A DNA stretch of 29,726 bases, taken from positions 1 to 29,726 of the forward strand of contig CAYHZS010000003.1 in NCBI GenBank assembly GCA_964361185.1, in the 5' to 3' direction. A program made the translations under genes and the position numbers. The notes beneath the pieces are model-generated. The model made no database searches and was not told the DNA's origin. It worked only from the letters and a program-made list of their open reading frames with translations. The stretch comes from JBAZYZ01 sp964361185. GTDB lineage: Bacteria > Patescibacteriota > Minisyncoccia > Phycocordibacterales > VMEP01. Positions 13,749 to 21,394 of the stretch are shown here, one piece after another; positions within the stretch are counted from its first letter, which is position 1, and every line of letters begins with the position of its first letter.

Positions 13749-14300
13749 TCAAAGCTCCATCAGCTTCTTGAAAACAGCGTAGGTCGCGCGGGCGTCAGAA
13801 AGGGCGGAATGAGCATGCTCATTTTTAACTCCCAAGTATTCGCAAAGCGCCCTGAGAGAAAGCTTGCCAACCTCCTCGTGGCCGTAAAGCTTGGCGAAGG
13901 CAATGGATATCGTATCCAGTTTGTGGTAATGCATTTTATTTTCTATGCCTGTTTCCGCAAATGACTTCTGGAGAAAGGAAAAATCATGGGCCACGTTATG
14001 CCCGACCATGATAGCGTCTATTGTCTTTTCCGAAAAAATAGCGAGCACCTCCTTAAGGGAGGCTGCAGAAGCCCATTCTTCCTCGCTGTAATGATTGACC
14101 GCGAGCCCTTCAGGGTCGGCATCTTCTATGTGTTCCGGCTTTATCTTCATCTCCCACTCCTCAATTACCCTGAGTGAAATTCTCTTTTCCGGAGATAAGG
14201 ACTGCTCGGCAAGAACAAGCCCGATTTCTATAAGTTCGTGCCTGTCGGGCTTCAAACCGGTTGTCTCAGTATCTACAAATGCGAGTTTTTGAGAGCGCAT
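13749..14300 (-). CDS. DnaQ-like 3'-5' exonuclease (DEDDh family)
   Basis: Stand-alone exonuclease domain of 183 residues. The two-metal catalytic residues are all visible: D10 and E12 in FVDTETTGLK, D106 in GHNVAHDFSFL, H164 and D169 in HAHSALSDARAT. Length covers only the nuclease fold, as in proofreading epsilon subunits and RNase T/exonuclease X relatives. Whether it proofreads DNA or trims RNA cannot be told. It has its own promoter (TGcTATACT, 10 nt upstream), and ends on TGA at the edge of the heptad array before mnmA. Confidence 0.88.
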   Translation of the reverse strand: MRSQKLAFVDTETTGLKPDRHELIEIGLVLAEQSLSPEKRISLRVIEEWEMKIKPEHIEDADPEGLAVNHYSEEEWASAASLKEVLAIFSEKTIDAIMVGHNVAHDFSFLQKSFAETGIENKMHYHKLDTISIAFAKLYGHEEVGKLSLRALCEYLGVKNEHAHSALSDARATYAVFKKLMEL

Positions 14301-14310
14301 AGGAAATCAA

Positions 14311-14319
14311 AGTATAGCA
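14311..14319 (-). promoter_or_regulatory. Extended -10 promoter for the DnaQ-like gene
   Basis: TGcTATACT on the minus strand ends 10 nt before the ATG at 14300, leaving room for a leader of about 3 nt. Confidence 0.5.
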
Positions 14320-14327
14320 CGCTGACA

Positions 14328-15320
14328 TTATGGTATATATAAAGCCTTGTTTCGTTTGTGTTCTTCAAATGTCGCCGCGTAATAAATATTCCCTTCTTTG
14401 TCGGAAAGATAATATAGATATTTTGATTGCTTCGGATGAATAGCTGCTATAATCGAGTCCAATCCCGGACTGCAAATTGGAGTTGGCGGCAATCCTACCC
14501 TTGTGTACGTATTGTAGGGAGAATCCTTCTTTAAATCTTCCGCTGTCAGGTCGTAAGTGCTTTTGTCGCTCACGTAAGCGAATACCGCGTCCACCTGAAG
14601 AGGCATTTTCATGGACAAGCGCTTCCACAAAATGCCAGAAACAATTCCTCTATCTTCCGGCTTTTTCGTTTCGCGTTCAATTAAGGAAGCCATAATTATT
14701 ATTTCTCCCAAGCTTTTCCCGGAAACGCGTACATCTTCTGAATATTTTTTGATTTTTTCGTCAAAAGTATCTGTCATGAGTTTTATCACTTCTTCCTCTG
14801 TAGCATTCGGATGAATTAGGTATGTGTCGGGAAATAGATATCCTTCTTTCGACTCGGCCAGTTTCAGGAATTTCTCTTTATTCAGATTGAGAAAATCATT
14901 TCCCAGCAGTTTCGGCATACCAAAGCTCACTGTGCCTTCCGGTATGGTCACTTTAACTGATGTAAAGCCAAACCCTCCCGTCGTTAGGCGGTAGGCGACA
15001 CTGAAAACACCCTCCGGACCGGAAATCTGATAATCGCCGGGGAAAATTCTCAATTCATTTCCGGAAAGAAGTAATATTCCTCGGAGCAACACGGGAGAAC
15101 GAATTACGTCTTTTTCTTCCAATATTTCGGATATTTCTCTCGCTGATGATCCCTTGGGAATATTTATTACTTCTCCATTGGGGTAATTAGATGGTGCGCT
15201 TGCTAATAAATAGTAAAGAGTAAGGATAACTACTAGCCCGACAAATACTACCTTCTTCTTTTTTCCCAAGCTTTTTATCGGCAACGCGGAATCCGCCGGC
15301 TTTTGTACTGCTGGTATCAT
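14328..15320 (-). CDS. mltG: Endolytic murein transglycosylase MltG
   Basis: Membrane-anchored lytic transglycosylase (YceG-like) that cleaves nascent glycan strands and sets peptidoglycan chain length. The 330 residues have a basic N-terminus, one membrane helix (about 23-40, VVFVGLVVILTLYYLLA), a LysM-like segment (INIPKGSSAREISEIL), and the catalytic domain with EGYLFPDTY at 159-167. The catalytic glutamate is E215 in IIMASLIERET, and the C-terminal signature is YNTYTRVGLPPTPICSPG. It is complete and implies a peptidoglycan wall. It lies 8 bp after the gene at 15329 in the same transcript. Confidence 0.95.
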   Translation of the reverse strand: MIPAVQKPADSALPIKSLGKKKKVVFVGLVVILTLYYLLASAPSNYPNGEVINIPKGSSAREISEILEEKDVIRSPVLLRGILLLSGNELRIFPGDYQISGPEGVFSVAYRLTTGGFGFTSVKVTIPEGTVSFGMPKLLGNDFLNLNKEKFLKLAESKEGYLFPDTYLIHPNATEEEVIKLMTDTFDEKIKKYSEDVRVSGKSLGEIIIMASLIERETKKPEDRGIVSGILWKRLSMKMPLQVDAVFAYVSDKSTYDLTAEDLKKDSPYNTYTRVGLPPTPICSPGLDSIIAAIHPKQSKYLYYLSDKEGNIYYAATFEEHKRNKALYIP

Positions 15321-15328
15321 AAGACTAT

Positions 15329-16558
15329 TTACATTGGCAGATTAATCGGCGGTTCGGACTTTTTGGCTTCTATGCGTTTCAGAGTCGGTGTCTCGGCAAT
15401 GGCTCCCGGCAAATGGAAGATAGTGGCTAGCTCCTCCACTGTAAGGACAAACGGCTTACTTTTATACGGGGGATAGAAATACGAACGTCGGCGGTAAGCA
15501 TCAAACAATTGCCTTCTTATACTGCCCAATCTGTGAATACCCAGAAATCTGTCCACATCTTCCCATGGAGCATCAAATCCTACTGCCCTCGTTCCCTTAA
15601 AGCCATTTAAATCCGCGGAGTTGAACTGCTTGAACATTCCGCTTAGATTCGGTATGTGCCCGATTTTAAACTTACCCGGTTCGGTTAAGTACATTGCTCG
15701 GATTCCGCAATCCAGGCCAACCTTGCCCATATTCCGTTCGATAGAGGCAATATTGTCCTGTTGCATTTTGGTCAACTGTGACTTTTCCGGCTTCTCTCCT
15801 TCTTTTAATTCCTTCTTCTCTCCTTCTGACATCTTTTTTATTTCAGCCTTTGCCTCTGCGCGCCAGTCGTCTATTTTTCCTTTTTCGTCTTTGTACCGTT
15901 TTTTATGCGCCTGTACTAGAATTTGAATCCAAACTTGTTCGCCCGGTCCAAGTGAACCTAAAAATTCAATCATTGGCGTCATCGGGTCAAGGCGCTGTTT
16001 TTCGTCCAAAAAAGCCTTGTCCATGCCATAGTCTATGTATGTTCTGATGGGTATGGGATCAGGCTTAGTCAGCTCGTATTCCATGCCGAACAAGCTGACG
16101 TCAGGCGTGTCGGGAAGAATAAAAAATTGCGTATAATCCGGAGTTTCGCTTAACTCCACGTCCGGAAACTGCGAATAAATACGCGATTCGACTATATCTT
16201 TATAAAATAGCTGGGCACGTATGAAAAATCTTATGGTGCCCTCTATTGAGACAATTTCCAGTGAAAACCAAGGCGGTACATGCCCCTTCCAGTATTTTTC
16301 ATAAGGAGACCCCTGTCTTGCCTGGTCGAGTGCCAATAAAACAAACTCCATAGCTTGCGGTGATTTATAAATCTCTTTGGGCAAATGGATTTCAAGCAAA
16401 ACCCATTTCATTTTTGCAATATAGTCAGATTGGATATAATACAACCACACTTTCCAAAAGAGAAAACCAAAAACAACCGGAGACCAGTATATTGCGTACT
16501 CCGAAAATAAACCAAACAGGCCTTGAAGTAAGTAGTCGAGGAAAGCTATTATATCCAT
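15329..16558 (-). CDS. CPR membrane-anchored protein of unknown function (DUF8128-like)
   Basis: The 409-residue protein has one or two N-terminal membrane segments (about 1-45, ending WSPVVFGFLFWKVWLYY) and a large cytoplasmic part with a Lys/Glu-rich insert (about 215-270). It ends with a conserved-looking tail: FVLTVEELATIFHLPG, then TPTLKRIEAKKSEPP. From memory, CPR genomes encode such proteins, often beside or fused to an AAA/VirB4-TraD-like ATPase; no such ATPase is in this window. A role in a membrane-bound ATPase or secretion complex is inference only. It leads the transcript that includes mltG. Confidence 0.6.
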   Translation of the reverse strand: MDIIAFLDYLLQGLFGLFSEYAIYWSPVVFGFLFWKVWLYYIQSDYIAKMKWVLLEIHLPKEIYKSPQAMEFVLLALDQARQGSPYEKYWKGHVPPWFSLEIVSIEGTIRFFIRAQLFYKDIVESRIYSQFPDVELSETPDYTQFFILPDTPDVSLFGMEYELTKPDPIPIRTYIDYGMDKAFLDEKQRLDPMTPMIEFLGSLGPGEQVWIQILVQAHKKRYKDEKGKIDDWRAEAKAEIKKMSEGEKKELKEGEKPEKSQLTKMQQDNIASIERNMGKVGLDCGIRAMYLTEPGKFKIGHIPNLSGMFKQFNSADLNGFKGTRAVGFDAPWEDVDRFLGIHRLGSIRRQLFDAYRRRSYFYPPYKSKPFVLTVEELATIFHLPGAIAETPTLKRIEAKKSEPPINLPM

Positions 16559-16565
16559 CTAGCTC

Positions 16566-16571
16566 ATTATA
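16566..16571 (-). promoter_or_regulatory. Consensus -10 box 7 nt before the 409-aa membrane protein gene
   Basis: Perfect TATAAT on the minus strand, 7 nt before the ATG at 16558 and about 32 nt after the terminator at 16603-16636. Predicts a leaderless mRNA. Confidence 0.55.
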
Positions 16572-16602
16572 TATCAGCGTATTTCTTTATGGTAGGCACA
16601 GC

Positions 16603-16636
16603 AAACAAAAATCCCCTCATTTTATCGAAGGGGATT
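16603..16636 (-). terminator. Rho-independent terminator after the sigma-r4/winged-helix gene
   Basis: On the minus strand AATCCCCT and AGGGGATT form a perfect 8-bp stem with an 11-nt loop, followed by TTTTTGTTTG. It starts 13 nt after the stop codon at 16650. Confidence 0.85.
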
Positions 16637-16649
16637 CTTGCTTGTTAGT

Positions 16650-17678
16650 TTAAATTGCCGTATACAAACCATCTCTGGTCTTCTTGAAATACTTGCCGTT
16701 TTGAAGATTGACAGCAATCGTGTTTTCCTTGACATACCGTTCCTTTAAAACCTTTTCCGCAATCTGTTCACGAGTCATGGGTCCTTCTTTTTTAAGTACT
16801 TCTCGGATAACATCTCTTACCACTCCTTTCGTATAACCCCATTCGTTCAAAGCATACAATCCGCGCCCGACCAAAACAAACCGAGGATCCCTGATAAGTT
16901 CGTTATGAGTAGTGGCTACATGAGCTTTTTTATTAAAAGCATCCGTTATGGCTTCGGCGACTTCGCGGAAATGCATTGGATTACCATGCCTGCGAATTAC
17001 CAAATACGCATAATCGCGCATGCCACGAGTGCGGATATTTGAGGAACTGGCCCGTCCCCAGTCGCCAAATTGGTTGCGTCCGATACGTTTGGATAGAGCG
17101 AGCCAGCGGCGGGCAATTTCTTCATTCTTGTATTTTTCTGAGACATTCTTTAAGTCAGACAAGAAATTAGCGATAATCTCGGATTCGGGAACCAGCTCAT
17201 CGTCTTTTAAATTTTCGTAAACCCTGCGTAGGGCATCGTAAACATTAGAAGATAAAGATTTGTCTATGCTCCAGCGATGCTTGAAATGTTCATCCTCTTT
17301 TTCGCGAACAAAAGGGTCTCCTAATACTAAAAATAAATATAGGTGGTTACGGGTAGATTCATCTGGAGACAAGCTAGAAAGCAATTCATCCTCGGGAAGC
17401 ACGGCGCCGAGTGAGTCAACTACCGAATGAAGTTCGTCAAAGGAAACCTGTTCCTTTTTAAAAGTATCAGATTTTTTTATTGATTGAAGGGCAAAATTTT
17501 CTATCTGGCGGACGCGTTCGCGGGTTATGCCGTATTTCTTGCCTATGGATTCAAGCGTTTGTCTGTCGGTACTATCTTCTAGCCCAAAACGTGAAGATAG
17601 CACGTCGTACGCGCGTTCCGGAAGAACCCCCACTAACCTTTTAGTTACTTGCTTTGGTTTGAACGTTAATATGGCCAT
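16650..17678 (-). CDS. Sigma-70 region 4-like / HARE-HTH winged-helix DNA-binding protein
   Basis: The 342-residue protein joins three recognisable parts. Residues about 19-69 (LPERAYDVLSSRFGL ... SIGKKYGITRERVRQIE) match sigma-70 region 4, the -35-binding helix-turn-helix. A middle helical region (70-205) has no motif I know. Residues about 210-282 (MRDYAYLVIRRHGNPMHF, TTHNELIRDPRFVLVGRGLYAL) match the HARE-HTH/RpoE-delta type winged helix. A second winged helix follows at 283-342 (TREQIAEKVLKERY ... GLYTAI). There is no sigma region 2, so it cannot act as a normal sigma factor; a global transcription factor or RNA polymerase accessory subunit is likely. It is monocistronic, with its own terminator. 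Confidence 0.78.
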   Translation of the reverse strand: MAILTFKPKQVTKRLVGVLPERAYDVLSSRFGLEDSTDRQTLESIGKKYGITRERVRQIENFALQSIKKSDTFKKEQVSFDELHSVVDSLGAVLPEDELLSSLSPDESTRNHLYLFLVLGDPFVREKEDEHFKHRWSIDKSLSSNVYDALRRVYENLKDDELVPESEIIANFLSDLKNVSEKYKNEEIARRWLALSKRIGRNQFGDWGRASSSNIRTRGMRDYAYLVIRRHGNPMHFREVAEAITDAFNKKAHVATTHNELIRDPRFVLVGRGLYALNEWGYTKGVVRDVIREVLKKEGPMTREQIAEKVLKERYVKENTIAVNLQNGKYFKKTRDGLYTAI

Positions 17679-17734
17679 GACAATATTCGTGTCGCTTGTA
17701 ATTTATTGAAAACAATTGCTTAATTAGTACCTAA

Positions 17735-17763
17735 TTTCTATCACTATTACAAAATTTAGTCAA
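17735..17763 (-). promoter_or_regulatory. Possible promoter for the sigma-r4/winged-helix gene
   Basis: On the minus strand TTGACT, 17 nt, then TAGAAA (4/6 match). The -35 is good and the -10 weak. It leaves a leader of about 50 nt, unlike the short leaders elsewhere. Confidence 0.3.
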
Positions 17764-17769
17764 CAGTCC

Positions 17770-17790
17770 AAAAAAACCTTTATTTAAAGC
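17770..17790 (-). terminator. Weak terminator candidate after leuS
   Basis: On the minus strand a 5-bp stem (CTTTA/TAAAG) is followed by a run of seven T residues, 10-30 nt after the leuS stop. The stem is AT-rich and short, so the call is tentative. Confidence 0.35.
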
Positions 17791-17800
17791 ATTTTTTAGG

Positions 17801-20647
17801 CTATATAACGATACTAACCAACTTTCCAGGAACATAAATTACTTTTTGGGGAACCCCTTCACCAAGCCATTTTAAGGCAACTTCGCTCTCTAAAGCCATT
17901 TTCTTAACCTCCTCATTGTCAGTCGCAACAGATACGCTAAAACTTCCGCGCACTTTTCCGTTTATTTGTATAACTATAGTCGCTGTCTCCCCTTTCAATT
18001 TTGACTCATCATGCTTGGGCCATGGTTCGTCGTGGACGGAAGTGCTATGCCCCAAGAAAGACCACAGCTCTTCCGTAACGTGGGGGGCAAATACCGATAA
18101 AATTTTTAGCAAAGATTCAAACGACTCTTTGGTAATTGCGCTTTCATCCTCAAGCGCGCTCAAAAGAATCATCATTTGACTTACAGACGTATTAAACTTA
18201 AGGGATTCTATATCTTCCCCGACTTTTTTTATGGTTTGGTTAAGGATAATTTCAGTCTTTTCGGAAATTTTTACGTTACCTATTTTGTCCTTAAGTCTCC
18301 AGACTCTCTCCAGAAATTTTCGCGGACCGATAATGCTCTTGGTGCTCCAAGCTGTGGACTGGTCAAACGGTCCCATAAACATTTCATACAAGCGTAATGT
18401 ATCGGCTCCGTATGTTAGAACTATGTCGTCCGGATTTATCACGTTATTTTTTGATTTCGACATTTTTTCTCCACTTTCAGCCAATATCATTCCGTGGGAG
18501 GTTCTCTTTTGATACGGTTCGTCTGTCGGAACCACTCCTATATCATAAAGGAATTTATGCCAAAAGCGGGAATACAACAAATGAAGAGTAGTATGTTCCA
18601 TTCCGCCGTTATACCAATCAACTGGCATCCAGTGTTTTAACTTGTTTTTGTCGGCCAGTTCTTTGTCGTTATGATGGTCAACATAGCGGATGTAGTACCA
18701 CGATGAACCCGCCCAGTTGGGCATCGTATCCGTCTCCCTCTTCGCTTCCTCTCCACATTTTGGACATTTAACGTTAACCCATTCGTCTATCTTGGAGAGC
18801 GGAGACTCCCCAGTATCAGTCGGCGTATATACCCCTATTTCAGGAAGTTCAACCGGCAAATCGCTTTCCGCCACAGGCACCCAACCATCCTTTTCGCAAA
18901 AGACAAGCGGAATCGGTTCTCCCCAATATCGCTGGCGAGAAAACACCCAGTCGCGTAGTTTATACGTAGTCTTCATCTGTCCACCGACAAATTCAGTTAT
19001 TTTGGCCTTCGCTTCTTCGCTATCCAAACCGTTGAACAAACCGGAATTAACAAGCATTCCAATGCCTGTATAAACATCTTTTCCGTTCAAAATCTCCAAA
19101 GCCCGTAAATGAGAATCTGGTGTTAAAAATTTCCCTAATTCTTTTTTGGTAAGCCAAAGCGTTTCGTGTTTTTCTTTTTCTTCTTCCGAAACGACCTCTT
19201 TGTCATCATCAACAAGTTCAAAATAAAGCGTTCTGGAATGCGCGAATTGATTTACCTTTTTAGGGACATGATAAAATGTTCCATGAAGTACCCCAAAATC
19301 TTTAATAAGTTTAGGGTGCAGATAACCTGATTCTTCCTTAATCTCCATTTTAGCGGCCTCTTCTGGCGTTTGTCCTTTTTCAATGCCTCCCGTTATAAAG
19401 GTTCCCCAGTCAACTTTTTTCCACTTTAACGCCAAAAATTTTTCCTCTGACCAATGTTTTACGATAACAATAACCGCATCACGCTCGGTAAACGGTAAGC
19501 CCGGAACTACTTTCCCAGGTTCGGTTGATTGAGTAAATATAGGCTCAATAACATCTCTAATCGGTAAATTAAATCTTTTCGCGAATTCATAATCCCGCTC
19601 GTCGTGCGCTGGTACAGCCATAATAGCGCCGGTACCGTATTCTTTTAAAACATAATCAGCGATGAAAATCGGCACTTCTTCTTTGTTTGCTGGGTTAATC
19701 GCTTTTATCCCTTCTAATTTAACCCCGGTCTTTTCTTTTCCCTCTGACGTTCTCTCTATTTCGGTTTTCTTGGTTGTTTTTTTAGTGTATTCTAGTATTT
19801 CTTCCTTGTTGGTCGTAAGTTGTAGGTTGTTAGTTACGAAAGAATGTTCGGGCGCCAAGACCATATAAGTCGCTCCAAATAACGTATCTGGTCTTGTTGT
19901 GAAAACTTTAATTTCCGCATCAACTTTTGACTTTCCACTTTTAACTTTAAAACTTATCTCTGCTCCATTACTCCTACCAATCCAGTTTCTTTGCTGGATT
20001 TTTATTTTTTCCAAATAATCGACCTTGTCCAAATCGGAATAAAGCCTGTCCGCGTATTTGGTAATAGCGAGCATCCACTGCTCTTTCTCGCGTTTCTCCG
20101 TCGGCCCGCCACAACGTTCACACGCACCATCTACAACTTCCTCATTGGCCAAACCAATCTTGCACGATAAGCACCAGTTTATCGGCATTTTTCCCTTGTA
20201 TGCCAAGCCTTTCTTAAACATCTGCAGGAATATCCATTGCGTCCATTTATAATATTCCGGATCAGTGGTATTTATCTCGCGCGACCAGTCAAATGAGAAA
20301 CCAAGCGACTTCAACTGTCGCCTAAAAACATCTGTATTTTTCTTTGTTACCTCCTGAGGAGGAGTCTTTGTCTTAACGGCGTAATTTTCGGTCGGCAGTC
20401 CAAATGCATCCCATCCTATCGGATAAAGGACATTATATCCCTCCGCTCGGCGCTTGCGGGCAATTATGTCCATGGCTGTATTGCTTCTTATGTGCCCCAC
20501 ATGAAGGCCATCTCCTGAAGGATAAGGAAATTCAATAAGGCAGTAATATTTTGGTTTTGAGCTTTTGTCTTCGGCCTTATTAAGTCCGTCTTTTCCCCAA
20601 ATATCCTGCCACTTCTTTTCTATTTCTATGTGATTATACTCTTTCAT
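17801..20647 (-). CDS. leuS: Leucine-tRNA ligase with an inserted Nudix domain
   Basis: Class I synthetase that charges tRNA-Leu. The 948 residues include HVGH (49-52, the HIGH motif), a zinc-ribbon insert with C159, C162, C176 and C179, and the CP1 editing domain (FTTRPDTLFG at about 249-258, AVPAHDERDYEFA at 344-356). DWVFSRQRYWGEPIP, the KMSKS motif (728-732) and the anticodon-binding and C-terminal domains follow. The protein is about 100 residues longer than usual because residues ~373-525 are an extra Nudix-like domain placed between HDERDYEFA and LVNSGLFNGL, where other LeuRS have a short link. Two further loops are encoded by 7-bp repeats. Synthetase motifs are intact, so charging should work. 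Confidence 0.95.
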   Translation of the reverse strand: MKEYNHIEIEKKWQDIWGKDGLNKAEDKSSKPKYYCLIEFPYPSGDGLHVGHIRSNTAMDIIARKRRAEGYNVLYPIGWDAFGLPTENYAVKTKTPPQEVTKKNTDVFRRQLKSLGFSFDWSREINTTDPEYYKWTQWIFLQMFKKGLAYKGKMPINWCLSCKIGLANEEVVDGACERCGGPTEKREKEQWMLAITKYADRLYSDLDKVDYLEKIKIQQRNWIGRSNGAEISFKVKSGKSKVDAEIKVFTTRPDTLFGATYMVLAPEHSFVTNNLQLTTNKEEILEYTKKTTKKTEIERTSEGKEKTGVKLEGIKAINPANKEEVPIFIADYVLKEYGTGAIMAVPAHDERDYEFAKRFNLPIRDVIEPIFTQSTEPGKVVPGLPFTERDAVIVIVKHWSEEKFLALKWKKVDWGTFITGGIEKGQTPEEAAKMEIKEESGYLHPKLIKDFGVLHGTFYHVPKKVNQFAHSRTLYFELVDDDKEVVSEEEKEKHETLWLTKKELGKFLTPDSHLRALEILNGKDVYTGIGMLVNSGLFNGLDSEEAKAKITEFVGGQMKTTYKLRDWVFSRQRYWGEPIPLVFCEKDGWVPVAESDLPVELPEIGVYTPTDTGESPLSKIDEWVNVKCPKCGEEAKRETDTMPNWAGSSWYYIRYVDHHNDKELADKNKLKHWMPVDWYNGGMEHTTLHLLYSRFWHKFLYDIGVVPTDEPYQKRTSHGMILAESGEKMSKSKNNVINPDDIVLTYGADTLRLYEMFMGPFDQSTAWSTKSIIGPRKFLERVWRLKDKIGNVKISEKTEIILNQTIKKVGEDIESLKFNTSVSQMMILLSALEDESAITKESFESLLKILSVFAPHVTEELWSFLGHSTSVHDEPWPKHDESKLKGETATIVIQINGKVRGSFSVSVATDNEEVKKMALESEVALKWLGEGVPQKVIYVPGKLVSIVI
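19073..19531 (-). other. Nudix hydrolase-like domain inserted in the LeuRS editing domain
   Basis: Codes for LeuRS residues ~373-525. The Nudix box spans residues 420-442: it starts GGIEKGQ, continues TPEEAAK and ends MEIKEESGY. Against G-x5-E-x7-R-E-U-x-E-E-x-G-U, the first Glu is Gln426 and the Arg is Met434, while the metal-binding E435, E438 and E439 are kept. Flanking strands (DAVIVIVKHW, TLYFELVDDD) and the LTKKELGKFL helix complete a normal ~140-residue Nudix fold. It could be an active pyrophosphatase or a degenerate binding module. Confidence 0.85.
19808..19836 (-). repeat. Heptad-like repeat inside leuS (editing-domain loop)
   Basis: Plus-strand units GTTGGTC, GTAA, GTTGTAG, GTTGTTA, GTTA. 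Encodes the loop VTNNLQLTTNK (about residues 271-281), an Asn/Thr-rich stretch absent from the conserved LeuRS core. Confidence 0.6.
19923..19950 (-). repeat. Four exact heptads inside leuS
   Basis: Plus-strand units ACTTTTG, ACTTTCC, ACTTTTA, ACTTTAA. Encodes FKVKSGKSKVDA (about 233-244), between GRSNGAEISF and the conserved IKVFTTRPDT. The insertion stays in frame. Confidence 0.75.
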
Positions 20648-20654
20648 CCCTTCT

Positions 20655-20685
20655 AAAATTTAGGACATCGGATGTCCTAAATTTT
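20655..20685. repeat. Perfect 31-bp palindrome in the leuS leader
   Basis: Two perfect 15-nt arms (AAAATTTAGGACATC and its reverse complement) around one central base. It fills almost the whole gap between the membrane protein gene (stop at 20688) and leuS (ATG at 20647). As RNA a tight loop would have to open by a few bases. With U-runs on both sides it could terminate in either direction. Confidence 0.8.
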
Positions 20686-20687
20686 GT

Positions 20688-21296
20688 CTATTCTTTGAAT
20701 TTCTTTACTCCGTACCAAATAAGCGCCACCAATGCCACGCCGAGAACAATCACACGCACTCTTTCATCCATATCGGACCAGTATCGGGTTGAACCGATAA
20801 CAAGAGATAGGATTCCAGCCAAGGCAAAACCCAGAGACACGGCGCCATATACGGCCGCAAAATAACTGCCCATGATGAGGGTCGCCCCCAAAATCACCAT
20901 TATGACAAAGATATTCCTGTTATAGACTTTATTGGCGTCATCAAACTGCTTTTGGCAGGTAAAGTATTCATTGCAGTAACCAACCACATCATTTTGTGGC
21001 GCAGGCAAGGCAACCGGCCTGCTTGGGTCGCTCTTATCCCAAATTATGCCTTTACCTTCAAGAGTTTCTGTCCATTGCCCGCCTTTTGTCACACATTCAT
21101 CTTGAGTTTTAACCAACGGACGGACCTGTTCATTTTTGCAGAAATTTTCGTATTTCGGTTGCTTATAAAAAGCGTCTACGGCGAAATAGAAGAATAAGTT
21201 GATAACAATAACGAGGCCAGCGACTAATATCCATTTGAAAAACGAGCGAGCTCTTGTCCCCATTATTGGAGTTTGGTTTGTTGGTTGATTGTCCAT
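20688..21296 (-). CDS. Multi-pass membrane protein with a cysteine-containing extracytoplasmic loop
   Basis: Unknown function. I start it at the ATG at 21296 (MDNQPTNQTP), giving 202 residues; an upstream extension of 44 codons crosses the likely promoter region. There is one membrane helix at about 20-41, then an extracytoplasmic loop (42-125) with four cysteines (ENFCKNE, QDECVTK, GYCNEYFTCQ). Three hydrophobic helices follow at the C-terminus (IFVIMVILGATLIMG, FALAGILSLVIG, VIVLGVALVALIWYG). The even number of loop cysteines suggests disulfides. It is divergent from the plus-strand gene at 21395. Confidence 0.65.
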   Translation of the reverse strand: MDNQPTNQTPIMGTRARSFFKWILVAGLVIVINLFFYFAVDAFYKQPKYENFCKNEQVRPLVKTQDECVTKGGQWTETLEGKGIIWDKSDPSRPVALPAPQNDVVGYCNEYFTCQKQFDDANKVYNRNIFVIMVILGATLIMGSYFAAVYGAVSLGFALAGILSLVIGSTRYWSDMDERVRVIVLGVALVALIWYGVKKFKE

Positions 21297-21379
21297 ATAA
21301 ATAAAATTAGCGACTAAAGATAATTTAACTATATACAGCACCGAGGAAAAATGCAAAAAGGCAAAAATTGTGTTATAGG

Positions 21380-21388
21380 TGTTATATA
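21380..21388 (+). promoter_or_regulatory. Extended -10 promoter 6 nt before the plus-strand membrane protein gene
   Basis: TGtTATATA on the plus strand ends 6 nt before the ATG at 21395. Leaderless arrangement, same as seen on the minus strand. Confidence 0.5.
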
Positions 21389-21394
21389 CAAACC

